The position numbers were made by a program, and so were the translations under genes. Below the pieces are notes generated by a model, which saw only the letters and a program-made list of their open reading frames with translations, did no database searches and was not told the origin of the DNA. This document shows, one piece after another, positions 21,500 through 30,757 of a stretch of 64,000 nt of DNA (position 1 is its first letter; each line of letters starts with the position of its first letter). This DNA comes from Mannheimia sp. USDA-ARS-USMARC-1261 (GTDB lineage: Bacteria > Pseudomonadota > Gammaproteobacteria > Enterobacterales > Pasteurellaceae), in contig NZ_CP006942.1 of the NCBI RefSeq assembly GCF_000521605.1, forward strand, positions 2,046,001 through 2,110,000. Reading direction: 5' to 3'.

Positions 21500-22128
21500 T
21501 AATGAATTCCTAATTTTGCGAATTTTTGCTCTAATTTGACCACTTGTTGTGCCAATTCTTCGACCTGATCGTAAAAATTCACCGCTTGCAGGCGATGAAC
21601 GAGCACAGGGCGTTCTTGCATTAAATTATCAACCAAATGTTGGTTATTTAGCTCGAACTGAGATTTAATTTTACCTGCCATCTTTTTCGCAAAATCGGTT
21701 GAAGTTTGTGCTAATACATCACCAATAAAAGGGGAAAGCAACTCCGCAGGGTCTTTTTCTAACTGCTCAAGTAACGTGGTGAAATGTTGCAACACCTGAA
21801 TATCGCCATTTATCACGAGCGATTTATTATTGATTAAGTCGGTGAGTTTTTGTTTATCTGCCAGTTTAGGGAGTGTTTCAAACGCCAATTGTACAGAACA
21901 ATCTGGCTCGCCTTCATAGCTACCTAGCCAATCTGTTCGATTTTCACCAAACAGGATAAAAAAATCCATTTTGGGAGAAGTTAGTTCAGTTTTAAGCACT
22001 TTCCCTGTTAATTTACGTAGGTTAGGCTCAATATGTGGTGAGCGTTTAAGTAACGCATTAAATGCCGTTTCAATCAACCCAAAAGCAAATTGAGGAAACA
22101 TCAATTGTTGTTTAAGTTCATTTAACAT
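21499..22128 (-). CDS. ubiJ: Ubiquinone biosynthesis accessory factor UbiJ
   Basis: The 209-residue protein has an N-terminal SCP2-like lipid-binding region (roughly residues 15-115) and a C-terminal coiled coil ([19 protein letters not shown]). UbiJ, with UbiK, organises the soluble ubiquinone-synthesis complex. It is placed between ubiE and ubiB, as in E. coli. The identification rests on both domain layout and position. Confidence 0.9.
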   Translation of the reverse strand: MLNELKQQLMFPQFAFGLIETAFNALLKRSPHIEPNLRKLTGKVLKTELTSPKMDFFILFGENRTDWLGSYEGEPDCSVQLAFETLPKLADKQKLTDLINNKSLVINGDIQVLQHFTTLLEQLEKDPAELLSPFIGDVLAQTSTDFAKKMAGKIKSQFELNNQHLVDNLMQERPVLVHRLQAVNFYDQVEELAQQVVKLEQKFAKLGIH

Positions 22129-22130
22129 CG

Positions 22131-22919
22131 CTAAAATTTATAACCTCTGTGTAACGCCACAATGCCTGCACTTAAATTATAGTAATTCACGCTATCAAAG
22201 CCGGCGTTTTCCATCATTACTTTCAGCTCGTCTTGTTTTGGGTGCATACGGATAGACTCTGCCAAATAACGGTAACTTTCTGCATCATTCACCACCACTT
22301 CACCCACTTTCGGCAAAATATTGAAAGAATAGAAATTATAAAGCTGACTGATCGGATCAATAATCGGCTTTGAGAATTCCAATACAAGTAAGCGACCGCC
22401 CGGTTTTAGCACGCGGAACATTGAACGTAGGGCTTTGTCTTTGTCGGTAACATTTCGCAAACCGAAACTAATCACAATGCAATCAAAGGTGTTATCGGCA
22501 AACGGCAAACACTCTGCATTTGCCTGCACATAGCTCACATTACCTACTACACCTAAATTGCGTAGTTTTTCCCGCCCGACTTCAAGCATTGAGCTGTTGA
22601 TATCCGCTAAAATCACTTCGCCTGTTTCGCCCACAATTCGGGAAAATTTTGCGGTAAAATCCCCCGTACCACCGGCTAAATCCAGCACTTTTTGCCCTTT
22701 ACGAACACCACTGCAATCAATGGTAAAACGCTTCCACACACGATGGATACCAAATGAGAGCAAATCATTCATTAAGTCATATTTACCTGCCACCGAGTGA
22801 AACACATTCGCCACGAGCTGCTGTTTTTCTTCTTTAGCAACGGTTTTAAAACCGAAGTGAGTGGTTTCTGTAGCTTGGTCTAATTTTTCAATTTGTTCTG
22901 GTTGCTGAACGTTATTCAT
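22131..22919 (-). CDS. ubiE: Ubiquinone/menaquinone C-methyltransferase UbiE
   Basis: The 262-residue SAM-dependent methyltransferase acts in ubiquinone and menaquinone synthesis. SAM motif I is [12 protein letters not shown], and the family signatures [18 protein letters not shown] and [15 protein letters not shown] are present. It is the first gene of ubiE-ubiJ-ubiB and is divergent from corA across a 329-bp gap. Confidence 0.96.
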   Translation of the reverse strand: MNNVQQPEQIEKLDQATETTHFGFKTVAKEEKQQLVANVFHSVAGKYDLMNDLLSFGIHRVWKRFTIDCSGVRKGQKVLDLAGGTGDFTAKFSRIVGETGEVILADINSSMLEVGREKLRNLGVVGNVSYVQANAECLPFADNTFDCIVISFGLRNVTDKDKALRSMFRVLKPGGRLLVLEFSKPIIDPISQLYNFYSFNILPKVGEVVVNDAESYRYLAESIRMHPKQDELKVMMENAGFDSVNYYNLSAGIVALHRGYKF

Positions 22920-23106
22920 AGCTCATTCTCTTTCATTAAAATTTAGGTGTAACCATAGCAAAAAAGCGGTCATTTTTCCTTAATAATTTGCAAATTTCAT
23001 CAAAAAAATCACCGCTTGTAGCATTGCCAATTTTCCAAGCAAACCTCCGCTTACTTGACTAAAAAACCTAAATTCTGTAACATTCGCACATTATTTTTTC
23101 TTGAGG

Positions 23107-23248
23107 ATTACACATTTTGGACAGTCATAGTCGATACTTAACTCTTTAACCTATCTTGTCTAACCTCAAATTACCGACAAGATCGGGAATACTCGCCTAG
23201 TATCTTTGTTCCTTTTTGTCCTAGCCTCCTAACCATTCGGAGCTTAAT
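23107..23248 (+). promoter_or_regulatory. Structured 5' leader of corA
   Basis: The 329-bp gap between ubiE and corA holds, next to ubiE, an uptake-signal pair (about 22965-23017) and then a structured stretch. ATCTTGTC (23153-23160) and GACAAGAT (23176-23183) form a perfect 8-bp stem; ATACT and AGTAT form a second stem (about 23190-23204); AGC-C-TCC (23223-23229) pairs with GGAGCT (23239-23244), sequestering the corA ribosome site. Such a succession suggests translational or attenuation control, perhaps by magnesium. No known riboswitch consensus was recognised. Confidence 0.45.
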
Positions 23249-24202
23249 ATGATCCGTGCTTTTGGACTGGATAACGCACGCTTAGTCAGCGTTGATGAAA
23301 CTAACCCAACCCTGCTCAATGATGCAATATGGATCGACCTCATCGACCCTTCTGAAGCTGAAAGAAGCGTGTTAGAAAACCGTTTAGACCAAACCCTTGC
23401 TGAAGAACACGAATTAGAAGACTTAGAAGCTTCTGCACGCTTTTTTGAAGATGAAGACGGCTTACACTTGCACTCATTCTTTTATTGTTTAGATGATGGT
23501 GGCTATGCGGATATTGCTACCGTTGCCTTTACTATTCGTGATGGGCGTTTATTCACGTTTCGTGATCGAGATTTACCGGCATTTCGCCTGTATCGTATGC
23601 GTTCACGCCGTGAAAAATTAATTGACAGTAACGCTTATGAATTGTTGCTCGACTTATTTGAAACCAAAATCGAACAGCTGGCAGACGTAATTGAGGAGGT
23701 CTATGCGAATTTGGAAAAATTAAGCCGTGTGATTTTAGACGGTAAACAAGAAAAAGATAACTTTAACGATGCACTTTCTCGCTTAACTGAATTTGAAGAT
23801 GCCAGCTCAAAAGTGCGATTATGTTTGATGGATACCCAGCGAGCCTTAAGTTTCCTATTGCGTAAAACACGCTTACCGAATAACCAGCTTGAGCAAGCTC
23901 GAGATATTATGCGAGATATTGAATCCCTACAACCGCACAATGAGTCATTATTCCAAAAAGTAAACTTCTTAATGCAAGCGGCAATGGGTTATATCAATAT
24001 TGAGCAGAACCGCATTATGAAATTCTTCTCGGTGGTGTCGGTGATGTTCCTGCCGGCAACCTTAGTAGCCTCCACTTACGGAATGAACTTTGAATTTATG
24101 CCGGAATTGGGCTTTAAATATGGTTACCCAATGGCGATTGGTTTGATGATTATCGCCGCCTCAGCTCCTTATCTTTACTTTAAACGTAAGGGTTGGTTAT
24201 AA
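23249..24202 (+). CDS. corA: Magnesium/cobalt transporter CorA
   Basis: The 317-residue protein has the large N-terminal cytoplasmic alpha/beta domain, a long coiled stalk, and two C-terminal membrane helices joined by the diagnostic YGMNF loop (in [11 protein letters not shown]). CorA forms a pentameric channel for Mg2+ and Co2+. The start at 23249 has CGGAG six bases upstream, buried in a hairpin. It is followed by its own terminator. Confidence 0.95.
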   Translation: MIRAFGLDNARLVSVDETNPTLLNDAIWIDLIDPSEAERSVLENRLDQTLAEEHELEDLEASARFFEDEDGLHLHSFFYCLDDGGYADIATVAFTIRDGRLFTFRDRDLPAFRLYRMRSRREKLIDSNAYELLLDLFETKIEQLADVIEEVYANLEKLSRVILDGKQEKDNFNDALSRLTEFEDASSKVRLCLMDTQRALSFLLRKTRLPNNQLEQARDIMRDIESLQPHNESLFQKVNFLMQAAMGYINIEQNRIMKFFSVVSVMFLPATLVASTYGMNFEFMPELGFKYGYPMAIGLMIIAASAPYLYFKRKGWL

Positions 24203-24209
24203 AAGAAAA

Positions 24210-24232
24210 CCTATAGTTTTATAAACTATAGG
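24210..24232 (+). terminator. Terminator of corA
   Basis: CCTATAGTTT and AAACTATAGG form a perfect 10-bp stem with a three-base loop, followed by CTTTCTTATT. Confidence 0.75.
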
Positions 24233-24268
24233 CTTTCTTATTCTCTCACAATTGGCTAGGAAATATTT

Positions 24269-26071
24269 ATGTTTGATAAATTAAAACACTTCGGCACTAT
24301 GGTAAAAAATGCCATTATTCAGCACCCGATTGAAATTTTATTCGTAACCTATGTAACATCAATATTGCTGCCTTATGGGGGCGAATATAATTCATTAAAA
24401 ACTTTTCAAAACTTAATTGCCCTTGCTCCAATTTGCTTTATAGTGCTTTATTTAGCACGCAGCACCAAAGCTTATTGGCTTTTAATTCTGTTGCCGATTG
24501 CAATTGCCTTGTTTTTTACTGAAATCAAACTTGAACTTATTAAAGATTCCCGTTATTGGGCTGTAATGCTTTGTACTTTCTTATGTTTAATCAGCCAACA
24601 TTGGCATAAAAATAATACATATTTTGTCCGTGAAACGGTCAATAAATTAGTAAATATTGGCTTTGCTTTTGTATTAGCAACGATTATTTTTGCAGCATTA
24701 AGTGCGATTACATTTGCCATTACCAAGCTATTTAACCTCAATAGTTATGATTACTCTCTATTCGAACGGTTCTGGATATTTTCTATTGTTTGGGCTTTCC
24801 CTGTTCTATTTCTAACACTTGAACACCAAAGATCTGCGGATGACTCCACCTATTTAAATCGAGTCGGTGAAATGTTACTAAACTGGATTTTATCGCCGGC
24901 GTTAATTATCTATACCACCATTATTTATGCTTATGTGGTTTATATTATTATCCGAGGCGAAATGCCAAATGGCGTGGTGGCAAACGTTGCATTCCCCTAT
25001 TTAACTATTGGTTTGGCAATACAAGCGGTGCAATTATTGCTACAAAATGCAAAATGGCAGTGGTTCTATCGTTACTATGTTTATTTAGCCTTATTGCCAC
25101 TCGCTTTAGTGTGGTATGCCATTTACATTCGCCTAAGCAATTATGGCTTAACTGAAGCCCGTATTTATTTAGCGATTGGAGCTATTACTTTATCCATCTG
25201 TTATGGATTATTACTAGTACAACGTTTCGCTCAATACCGCTTATTCTCTGCGGTTTCGATTGCAGTCATTTTGATTTCAGTATTTGTTTTAGACCCACAA
25301 CAAATGGCGATTAAAGACCAAACCCAGCGTTTAGATCGCTATTTGAAAGAACATAACTTGCTAGATAAGAATAATAAAATCGATAAAGAAGCCGTATTTA
25401 AACATAAACAATCACTAGACGATAACCGTGCTGAAATTGAACGTTTTAATTCAATGGTAAGTTATGTTGCAAGAGAATTTCACTCTGAAAAATTTAAAGA
25501 AAAATATGGTATTGAGTCATCTTATGAACTGATTAGCGAGAGAGATTATAATGAGAATCCACGCATCTTTGAAACCTCTGATCTCAGCCCTATTCGCTTA
25601 ACCAAAACCGATATGGAAAATGTAAAAGAGTTTATTGTTCTTGAGAGAAGGTTTTATCGCCCAACCCATATCTATACTCGAAGAACCGAAGAAGATAGAA
25701 ATCAGTGCCAAACGTTAATCTATCAAGGTTATGATTTTACCACTAATGAATTTAATGCGGATAATTATACCAAAACCGCCCAAGCCTGTGATGAAATAAA
25801 AGCCCCGACGGAGTTTATCATTGCCTTTAAAGGCATTGAGCCGGAAATTCAATTTAATATAGACGATGAAGTGCGAAAAATTTTTGATAAGCATAATTTA
25901 GACATTACGCAAACGCATCAATATGAAGTTTTGGAAAACATAAAATCCGATCTACTTAACATTGATTTAGGCAGTGCGGTGTTATCACTGAGCGATATTC
26001 GACTTCAGTTTGAAGATAATATTGGCTATATGGTAGATAATTTCAGTATGAAATATTTGATGTTTAAATAA
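24269..26071 (+). CDS. DUF4153-family membrane protein
   Basis: The 600-residue protein has about ten hydrophobic segments in residues 20-350 and then a hydrophilic C-terminal part of about 240 residues, probably soluble. The membrane half resembles the DUF4153 family found in many bacteria, whose function is unknown. The C-terminal part (with HIYTRRTEEDR and IAFKGIEPE) is not one I recognise. It stands alone between corA and argF. No catalytic motif is evident. Confidence 0.6.
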   Translation: MFDKLKHFGTMVKNAIIQHPIEILFVTYVTSILLPYGGEYNSLKTFQNLIALAPICFIVLYLARSTKAYWLLILLPIAIALFFTEIKLELIKDSRYWAVMLCTFLCLISQHWHKNNTYFVRETVNKLVNIGFAFVLATIIFAALSAITFAITKLFNLNSYDYSLFERFWIFSIVWAFPVLFLTLEHQRSADDSTYLNRVGEMLLNWILSPALIIYTTIIYAYVVYIIIRGEMPNGVVANVAFPYLTIGLAIQAVQLLLQNAKWQWFYRYYVYLALLPLALVWYAIYIRLSNYGLTEARIYLAIGAITLSICYGLLLVQRFAQYRLFSAVSIAVILISVFVLDPQQMAIKDQTQRLDRYLKEHNLLDKNNKIDKEAVFKHKQSLDDNRAEIERFNSMVSYVAREFHSEKFKEKYGIESSYELISERDYNENPRIFETSDLSPIRLTKTDMENVKEFIVLERRFYRPTHIYTRRTEEDRNQCQTLIYQGYDFTTNEFNADNYTKTAQACDEIKAPTEFIIAFKGIEPEIQFNIDDEVRKIFDKHNLDITQTHQYEVLENIKSDLLNIDLGSAVLSLSDIRLQFEDNIGYMVDNFSMKYLMFK

Positions 26072-26073
26072 CG

Positions 26074-26107
26074 AAAAAGCGAATTATTTTTTAATAATCC
26101 GCTTTTA
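26074..26107. terminator. Bidirectional terminator between the DUF4153 gene and argF
   Basis: AAAAGCG-AATTATT and AATAAT-CCGCTTTT pair with one bulge around a T-rich loop, with A and T runs on both sides; the flanking genes are convergent. Confidence 0.7.
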
Positions 26108-26114
26108 ATTTCAA

Positions 26115-27119
26115 CTAAGCCAAGCTTGCCACCATCACCGCTTTAATCGTGTGCATTCGGTTTTCTGCTTGTTCAAATGCGACATTCGCGGGTGATTCAA
26201 ACACCTCTTCGGTTACTTCAATGCCATTTGCTAATGCAGGATATTTTTCAGCGATCTCTTTACCAACTTTGGTTTCACAGTTATGGAATGCCGGCAAGCA
26301 GTGCATAAATTTCACTTTTGGGTTGCCGGTCAATTTCATTAATTCAGGCGTTACTCGGTAAGGCATTAATAAATCAATACGCTCGCCCCAGCTGTCTAAC
26401 GGCTCACCCATTGAAACCCACACATCGGTATGCACAAAATCTACACCTTTAACGGCTTTCTCAATGTCTTCAGTTACGGTAATTCTTGCCCCTGATTCCG
26501 CTGCAAATTTTTGGCACATTTCAACTAAAGCTTCTTCAGGCAATAAGGCTTTCGGAGCACAAATCCGCACGTCCATTCCCAATTTTGCACCGATTAATAG
26601 TAATGAATTCCCCATATTATTTCGGGCATCGCCAATATAAACATAGCTGATTTGGCTTAACGGTTTTTCGCAGTTTTCAATCATCGTTAAAACATCGGCA
26701 AGCATTTGGGTTGGGTGGAATTCATCGGTTAAACCATTAAACACCGGCACGCCTGCATAATCGGCAAGCTCTTGAACTACGGATTGTTTAAAGCCACGAT
26801 ATTGAATTGCATCATACATTCTACCCAGCACGCGGGCTGTATCTTTCATTGATTCTTTATGCCCGATTTGCGAAGAGGTTGGATCAATATAAGTAACGTG
26901 AGCCCCCTGATCGTAAGCCGCCACTTCGAAAGCACAGCGGGTACGGGTGGAGGTTTTTTCAAAAATTAACGCAATATTTTTGCCTTTTAACTTTTGCTGT
27001 TCTGTGCCTGCATATTTCGCACGTTTTAAATCACGAGCCAAGCCTAATAAAAAGCGAATTTCACGCTCGGTGTGATTTACTAAACTTAATAAATGTCTGT
27101 TTTTTAAGTTAAACGCCAT
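26115..27119 (-). CDS. argF: Ornithine carbamoyltransferase
   Basis: The 334-residue enzyme makes citrulline from ornithine and carbamoyl phosphate. [12 protein letters not shown] binds carbamoyl phosphate, [13 protein letters not shown] binds substrate, and HCLPAFH carries the catalytic cysteine. I take ATG 27119 (MAFNLKNRH) with GGGAGAA upstream; the longer frame to 27188 adds 23 non-homologous residues and would cover the putative ARG box. Length equals E. coli ArgF. A catabolic ArcB is possible from sequence alone, but no arcA or arcC lies nearby. Confidence 0.93.
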   Translation of the reverse strand: MAFNLKNRHLLSLVNHTEREIRFLLGLARDLKRAKYAGTEQQKLKGKNIALIFEKTSTRTRCAFEVAAYDQGAHVTYIDPTSSQIGHKESMKDTARVLGRMYDAIQYRGFKQSVVQELADYAGVPVFNGLTDEFHPTQMLADVLTMIENCEKPLSQISYVYIGDARNNMGNSLLLIGAKLGMDVRICAPKALLPEEALVEMCQKFAAESGARITVTEDIEKAVKGVDFVHTDVWVSMGEPLDSWGERIDLLMPYRVTPELMKLTGNPKVKFMHCLPAFHNCETKVGKEIAEKYPALANGIEVTEEVFESPANVAFEQAENRMHTIKAVMVASLA

Positions 27120-27161
27120 TTTGTTTCTCCCTGTAAACATTAAAATAAAATATGCAAAATT

Positions 27162-27179
27162 ATTGCATAATAATTCAAT
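27162..27179. promoter_or_regulatory. Candidate ArgR box in the argF promoter
   Basis: ATTGCATAATAATTCAAT fits the ARG-box pattern TGAAT-N4-ATTCA with one mismatch. It lies 43 bp upstream of the argF start. A second, weaker half-match occurs at the expected spacing nearer the gene. Confidence 0.45.
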
Positions 27180-27196
27180 CGATAGCAACTAAAATT

Positions 27197-28036
27197 TTAC
27201 GGTAAATAAAATTCTCCTTTACCCACTAAAATTGCTTTACCGCCAACGAAGATAGTGTGCTTCTCATCAACACTTAAAGACAAACGGTTCGGTCTATCTA
27301 TTTCATCACCTTGAGAAATAATGACATTCAACGGTGTTAGCCCTTTTGCAATATGCCACCCGCCCAAATTTGCCGCAGCTGAGCCTGTTCCCGGATCTTC
27401 CACTACCGCACCTTGTGCAGTAAAAAACAAGCGAGCTTTTACTTTATCTCCTATTCTATGCCAAATATAGAGACTATCTTTAATGGCTCTATTACCTATA
27501 AATAAATTTGCATTTATTTTGCAATTTTCGACCGCTTGTGGGGAGGATAACTCAATCAACAACTGCTCTACGCCGGTGTTTACATAGCAAGGTTCACAAG
27601 CGATATCGCTAATCTCAAGTCCTAAAATATCGGCACATTCGGCACGGCTTAGAGGGGTACTTTCCAACTTTGCTCCATTTTTTAATGCAAAGGTAACTTC
27701 ATTATTTTTATGTTGAATTTCAACCAAACCTGCATTGGTTTCAAGAAGGTATTCATCAAGCAAATTGAGTTTTGAACGTAAAACGAAGGCTGCACCAATG
27801 GTTGGGTGTCCTGCGAAAGGCATTTCATAATCAGGCGTAAAAATTTTGAGTTTTTTGACCGCTTGTAAATAGGTAGGAGATTGAATAAAAACGACTTCGG
27901 AAAGATTAAACTGACGGGCGATAAGCTGCATTTGGCTATCCTCTAATCCATCTGCTTCATAAAATATCGCAACTGGATTGCCACCAAAATAGCTTTGTGC
28001 GAAAACATTAATTAATGAGTAAAAGTAGCTTTTCAT
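27197..28036 (-). CDS. PhzF-family isomerase-like protein
   Basis: The 279-residue protein has the PhzF/diaminopimelate-epimerase fold signatures: FGGNPVAIF near residue 18, MPFAGHPTIGAAFVL near 73 and EDPGTGSAAANLGGWH near 215, including the catalytic Glu region (RQFNLSEVVF, residue about 47). Substrates of most such proteins are unknown, and there are no phenazine genes here, so the role is open. It is upstream of argF on the same strand, separated by the argF promoter region. Confidence 0.85.
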   Translation of the reverse strand: MKSYFYSLINVFAQSYFGGNPVAIFYEADGLEDSQMQLIARQFNLSEVVFIQSPTYLQAVKKLKIFTPDYEMPFAGHPTIGAAFVLRSKLNLLDEYLLETNAGLVEIQHKNNEVTFALKNGAKLESTPLSRAECADILGLEISDIACEPCYVNTGVEQLLIELSSPQAVENCKINANLFIGNRAIKDSLYIWHRIGDKVKARLFFTAQGAVVEDPGTGSAAANLGGWHIAKGLTPLNVIISQGDEIDRPNRLSLSVDEKHTIFVGGKAILVGKGEFYLP

Positions 28037-28206
28037 AACACCTTTTAAAATGAATAATTATTCATTTTGGTTAAATTTTTGTTCCGCAAATTCTATCAGA
28101 GCAACCGTTTGCCTTCAAGTGTGTTATCTATTAATTGCTTAGTAATCTATTTTTCTAAAAAAGAAATTAAATTTTCATCAAACCACCTCTTTAGAGTTAG
28201 TAATTT

Positions 28207-28247
28207 TTGATTTATTTCAAAGTTTAAAAAAATAATTCGAGTATACT
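28207..28247 (+). promoter_or_regulatory. Candidate FNR-dependent promoter of the Dcu-type carrier
   Basis: TTGAT-TTAT-TTCAA (28207-28220) matches the FNR site TTGAT-N4-ATCAA with one change, and TATACT (28242-28247) is a good -10. The centre of the FNR site falls about 40 bp before the expected start point, the class II activator position. Confidence 0.55.
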
Positions 28248-28281
28248 TATTTCCAGTGATTATTTTTAAATTGAGGTTCTT

Positions 28282-29616
28282 ATGCTTTATGCAGAATTTT
28301 TGCTTTTATTAGCATTTTTATACGCTGGTAGCCGTTATGGTGGTATCGGTTTAGGGGTTGTGTCAGGTATTGGTTTATTCGTGGAAGTTTTCTTCTTAGG
28401 AATGCCGCTTTCCGCTCCGCCAATCAGCGTTATGTTAGTGATTTTAGCCGTTGTAACCTGTGCTTCTATCCTTGAAGCGGCTGGCGGTTTAAAATTTATG
28501 TTGCAGATTGCAGAACGCATTTTACGCAACAACCCTAAACGTATTACGTTCTTAGGTCCGCTTGTTACCTATGTAATGACGTTGATGTTAGGTACAGGGC
28601 ATTCTGTTTACTCAATTATGCCGATTATCGGCGATATTGCCTTAAAAAATAAAATCAGACCGGAACGCCCAATGGCAGCCGCCTCTGTAGCCTCTCAATT
28701 AGGGATTACCGGTAGCCCGTTATCTGCTGCGGTTGCTTATTATTTAACTGAAATTACTAAATTACCGGGCTTTGAAGGCGTTACGCTTTTAAATGTGGTA
28801 GGGGTAACTATTACCGCAACTTTCTGCGGTGTCATTGCGATGTCTTTATATAGCTTACGTCGCGGTAAAGAGCTTGAGGACGATCCTGAATTCCAACGTC
28901 GTATGCAAGATCCGGAATTACGCAAACAAATTGAACAAACCAGTGCAACTTCGTTAGATGAACAATTACCGGCAAGTGCGAAAAACTCAGTTTATCTATT
29001 CTTAGCTGCAATTGCGACTATTGTAGTTATTGCAATGATTCCAAGCATTAAACCAACAGTAGCTGCAACAGGCAAAGTAGCCGGTATGGATCAAATTATC
29101 CAAATTGTAATGCTTACGTTTGGTGGTTTAATCTTAATCTTAACTAAAACCGATCCGAAAAAAGTGCCAAATGGTGTGGTATTTAAATCAGGTATGGTTG
29201 CCGCAATTGCAATTTTCGGTATTGCGTGGATGAGCGATACCTACTTTACGCACGCAATGCCGGCATTTAAAGCAGGTGTGATGGAAATGGTTCAAGCCCA
29301 ACCTTGGACATTTGCTTTCGCAATGTTTGCTGTGTCTGTGGTGGTAAACAGCCAAGCGGTAACTGCAAAAATGTTATTACCGGTGGGGATTGCAATGGGC
29401 TTACCGGCTCCGTTATTAGTGGGTTTAATGCCTGCAACCTATGCTTACTTCTTTATCCCAAACTATCCGTCAGATATCGCAACCGTGAACTTTGACGTAA
29501 CAGGCACAACTAAAATCGGTAAATACTACTTCAACCACAGCTTTATGGCTCCGGGTTTAGTAGGTGTAATTACTGCTTGTATTGTGGGTATTACAGTAGC
29601 GAATGTGTTAATCTAA
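28282..29616 (+). CDS. dcuB: Anaerobic C4-dicarboxylate transporter, DcuA/DcuB family
   Basis: The 444-residue protein has about eleven hydrophobic segments and Dcu signatures (LGTGHSVYSIMPIIGDIALK, IPNYPSDIATVNFDVTGTTKIGKYYFNHSF in parts). This family exchanges fumarate, malate or aspartate for succinate during anaerobic growth. The putative FNR-type promoter upstream agrees with that. DcuA and DcuB cannot be separated with certainty by eye, so the symbol is tentative. A strong hairpin follows. Confidence 0.85.
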   Translation: MLYAEFLLLLAFLYAGSRYGGIGLGVVSGIGLFVEVFFLGMPLSAPPISVMLVILAVVTCASILEAAGGLKFMLQIAERILRNNPKRITFLGPLVTYVMTLMLGTGHSVYSIMPIIGDIALKNKIRPERPMAAASVASQLGITGSPLSAAVAYYLTEITKLPGFEGVTLLNVVGVTITATFCGVIAMSLYSLRRGKELEDDPEFQRRMQDPELRKQIEQTSATSLDEQLPASAKNSVYLFLAAIATIVVIAMIPSIKPTVAATGKVAGMDQIIQIVMLTFGGLILILTKTDPKKVPNGVVFKSGMVAAIAIFGIAWMSDTYFTHAMPAFKAGVMEMVQAQPWTFAFAMFAVSVVVNSQAVTAKMLLPVGIAMGLPAPLLVGLMPATYAYFFIPNYPSDIATVNFDVTGTTKIGKYYFNHSFMAPGLVGVITACIVGITVANVLI

Positions 29617-29639
29617 TTACATATACATAAAACAAAAAA

Positions 29640-29686
29640 ACAAGCGGGCAGATTTTGTAAATTTTTTACCAAATCTGCCCGCTTGT
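29640..29686 (+). terminator. Terminator of the dicarboxylate carrier gene
   Basis: ACAAGCGGGCAGATTT pairs with AAATCTGCCCGCTTGT in a 16-bp stem. The arms are uptake-signal variants (GGGC instead of GGTC). It also closes the disrupted doxX gene on the opposite strand. Confidence 0.8.
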
Positions 29687-29704
29687 ATTATTAGCTAATG
29701 GGAA

Positions 29705-29809
29705 TTACGCTTTACCAAATAATTTCGCATCGAGTGAATATTTTCCTGCACCGATGAAAATAAAGGTTAAGAATAATACTGAATAAAGACCGGCTAACTC
29801 GCCACCATT
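29705..29809 (-). pseudogene. 3' fragment of a DoxX-family gene cut by the prophage
   Basis: On the minus strand the last 34 codons before TAA read NGGELAGLYSVLFL, then TFIFIGAGKYSLD and AKLFGKA, which is the C-terminal end typical of DoxX/YphA-type membrane proteins. The reading frame is broken upstream exactly where the prophage terminus TGTAAGCGG begins at 29810. The 5' part of the gene should therefore lie beyond the far end of the prophage, outside this window. CCATT at 29805-29809 is the expected place for the 5-bp target duplication. Confidence 0.8.
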
Positions 29810-29887
29810 TGTAAGCGGTCAAATTATTTTGCATAGATTAACAAATTATTTTGCATAGGCAATATGCTACAAGCTATGCAAAATAAA
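29810..29887. repeat. Prophage right end with transposase-binding repeats
   Basis: The end starts with TG as in Mu. CAAATTATTTTGCATAG occurs twice as a direct repeat at 29820-29836 and 29842-29858, exactly 22 bp apart, and CTATGCAAAATAA at 29874-29886 is an inverted third copy. This fits three MuA-binding sites in a terminal region of about 80 bp. The first repeat merges with an uptake-signal-like AAGCGGTCAAATT. Confidence 0.75.
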
Positions 29888-29895
29888 CTGAAAAC

Positions 29896-29928
29896 AAACG
29901 CCCTTTAAATCATCATTAAAGGGCGTTT
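29896..29928 (-). terminator. Terminator at the end of the phage late transcript
   Basis: AAACGCCCTTTAA pairs with TTAAAGGGCGTTT in a perfect 13-bp stem with a seven-base loop. It lies just past the methyltransferase stop and before the phage end. Confidence 0.8.
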
Positions 29929-29933
29929 AAATT

Positions 29934-30716
29934 TTAGAATTTATAAACCATATTATCCTCATACTTGCCGTTATAACTTGCTGAGGTTTGCACTACTATA
30001 CGCTGTGCATTATCAAAAGCCTGCCAGTTGTCCCATTTGTCCTCGACCATTGCATCAATAAAGCGGATAAACTCACTTTTGGTCGAGCTGAAAAAGACAT
30101 AAGGCGGTTTAGTTAGGTGAATCAACCGTAGGAAATCCACCAAATCAAAATAACGCTCTTGCTTGTAGCTCTCTTGATGTGTGCAGAGATACGGTGGGTC
30201 AAGCACTAACAGCGTGTTAGGTTGCCCTGTAAAGCGTGGTACAAGTTGATGAAATGACTCTCGCACAATCTCCACGTCATCTAAATAGCCATCTGCGGTT
30301 GGGTAATCACTTTGGCGGATACAATGCCAGAAATTTTGTTTGTACAGCTCATCAAAAGTGCTAACTTGCTGACCGCTAAACGCCAACCAGCTGCATAAAA
30401 TATGCGGGTCTTTATAACCTTGAAATGCCTCAATCGCCTCAATAATTTGCGATTTTTTGGCATTATCCAACCGCTTGTATTTAGGTGTGTCAGCCATTAA
30501 ATCGGCGATAATGCGGCGTAGCCGGTTAATATCATCAATGTGCTGTAAACGCTCGCTGTAATTATCGTAATCGTTGTAAATTACACGGGCTTTGGGTTTG
30601 AGTCGTTTGGCGGTATGCGAAAGCAATCCACTACCACCAAACACATCAATGATTGTCCAACCTTCACCATCATCAGGGATGTTTGCCAACACTTGCTCAA
30701 AGTGTTTTAAAAACAT
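29934..30716 (-). CDS. Phage DNA adenine methyltransferase, probably frameshifted at its 5' end
   Basis: From the internal ATG 30716 the frame encodes 260 residues with the SAM-binding motif VFGGSGLLS near residue 25 and the catalytic motif DPPY near 173, typical of D12-class or Dam-like N6-adenine methyltransferases. The frame is open further upstream and encodes TFKQAPLPFIGQKR immediately before this ATG, which is the N-terminal SAM-binding motif of such enzymes, but that extension has no start codon before a TAA. The start with a good ribosome site is at 30841 in another frame, and three GCAA repeats lie between. So the enzyme is either OFF, phase variable, or made by frameshifting. It occupies the place of Mu mom and probably protects phage DNA. 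Confidence 0.8.
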   Translation of the reverse strand: MFLKHFEQVLANIPDDGEGWTIIDVFGGSGLLSHTAKRLKPKARVIYNDYDNYSERLQHIDDINRLRRIIADLMADTPKYKRLDNAKKSQIIEAIEAFQGYKDPHILCSWLAFSGQQVSTFDELYKQNFWHCIRQSDYPTADGYLDDVEIVRESFHQLVPRFTGQPNTLLVLDPPYLCTHQESYKQERYFDLVDFLRLIHLTKPPYVFFSSTKSEFIRFIDAMVEDKWDNWQAFDNAQRIVVQTSASYNGKYEDNMVYKF

Positions 30717-30757
30717 CCGTTTTTGACCGATAAATGGGAGTGGGGCTTGTTTAAATG

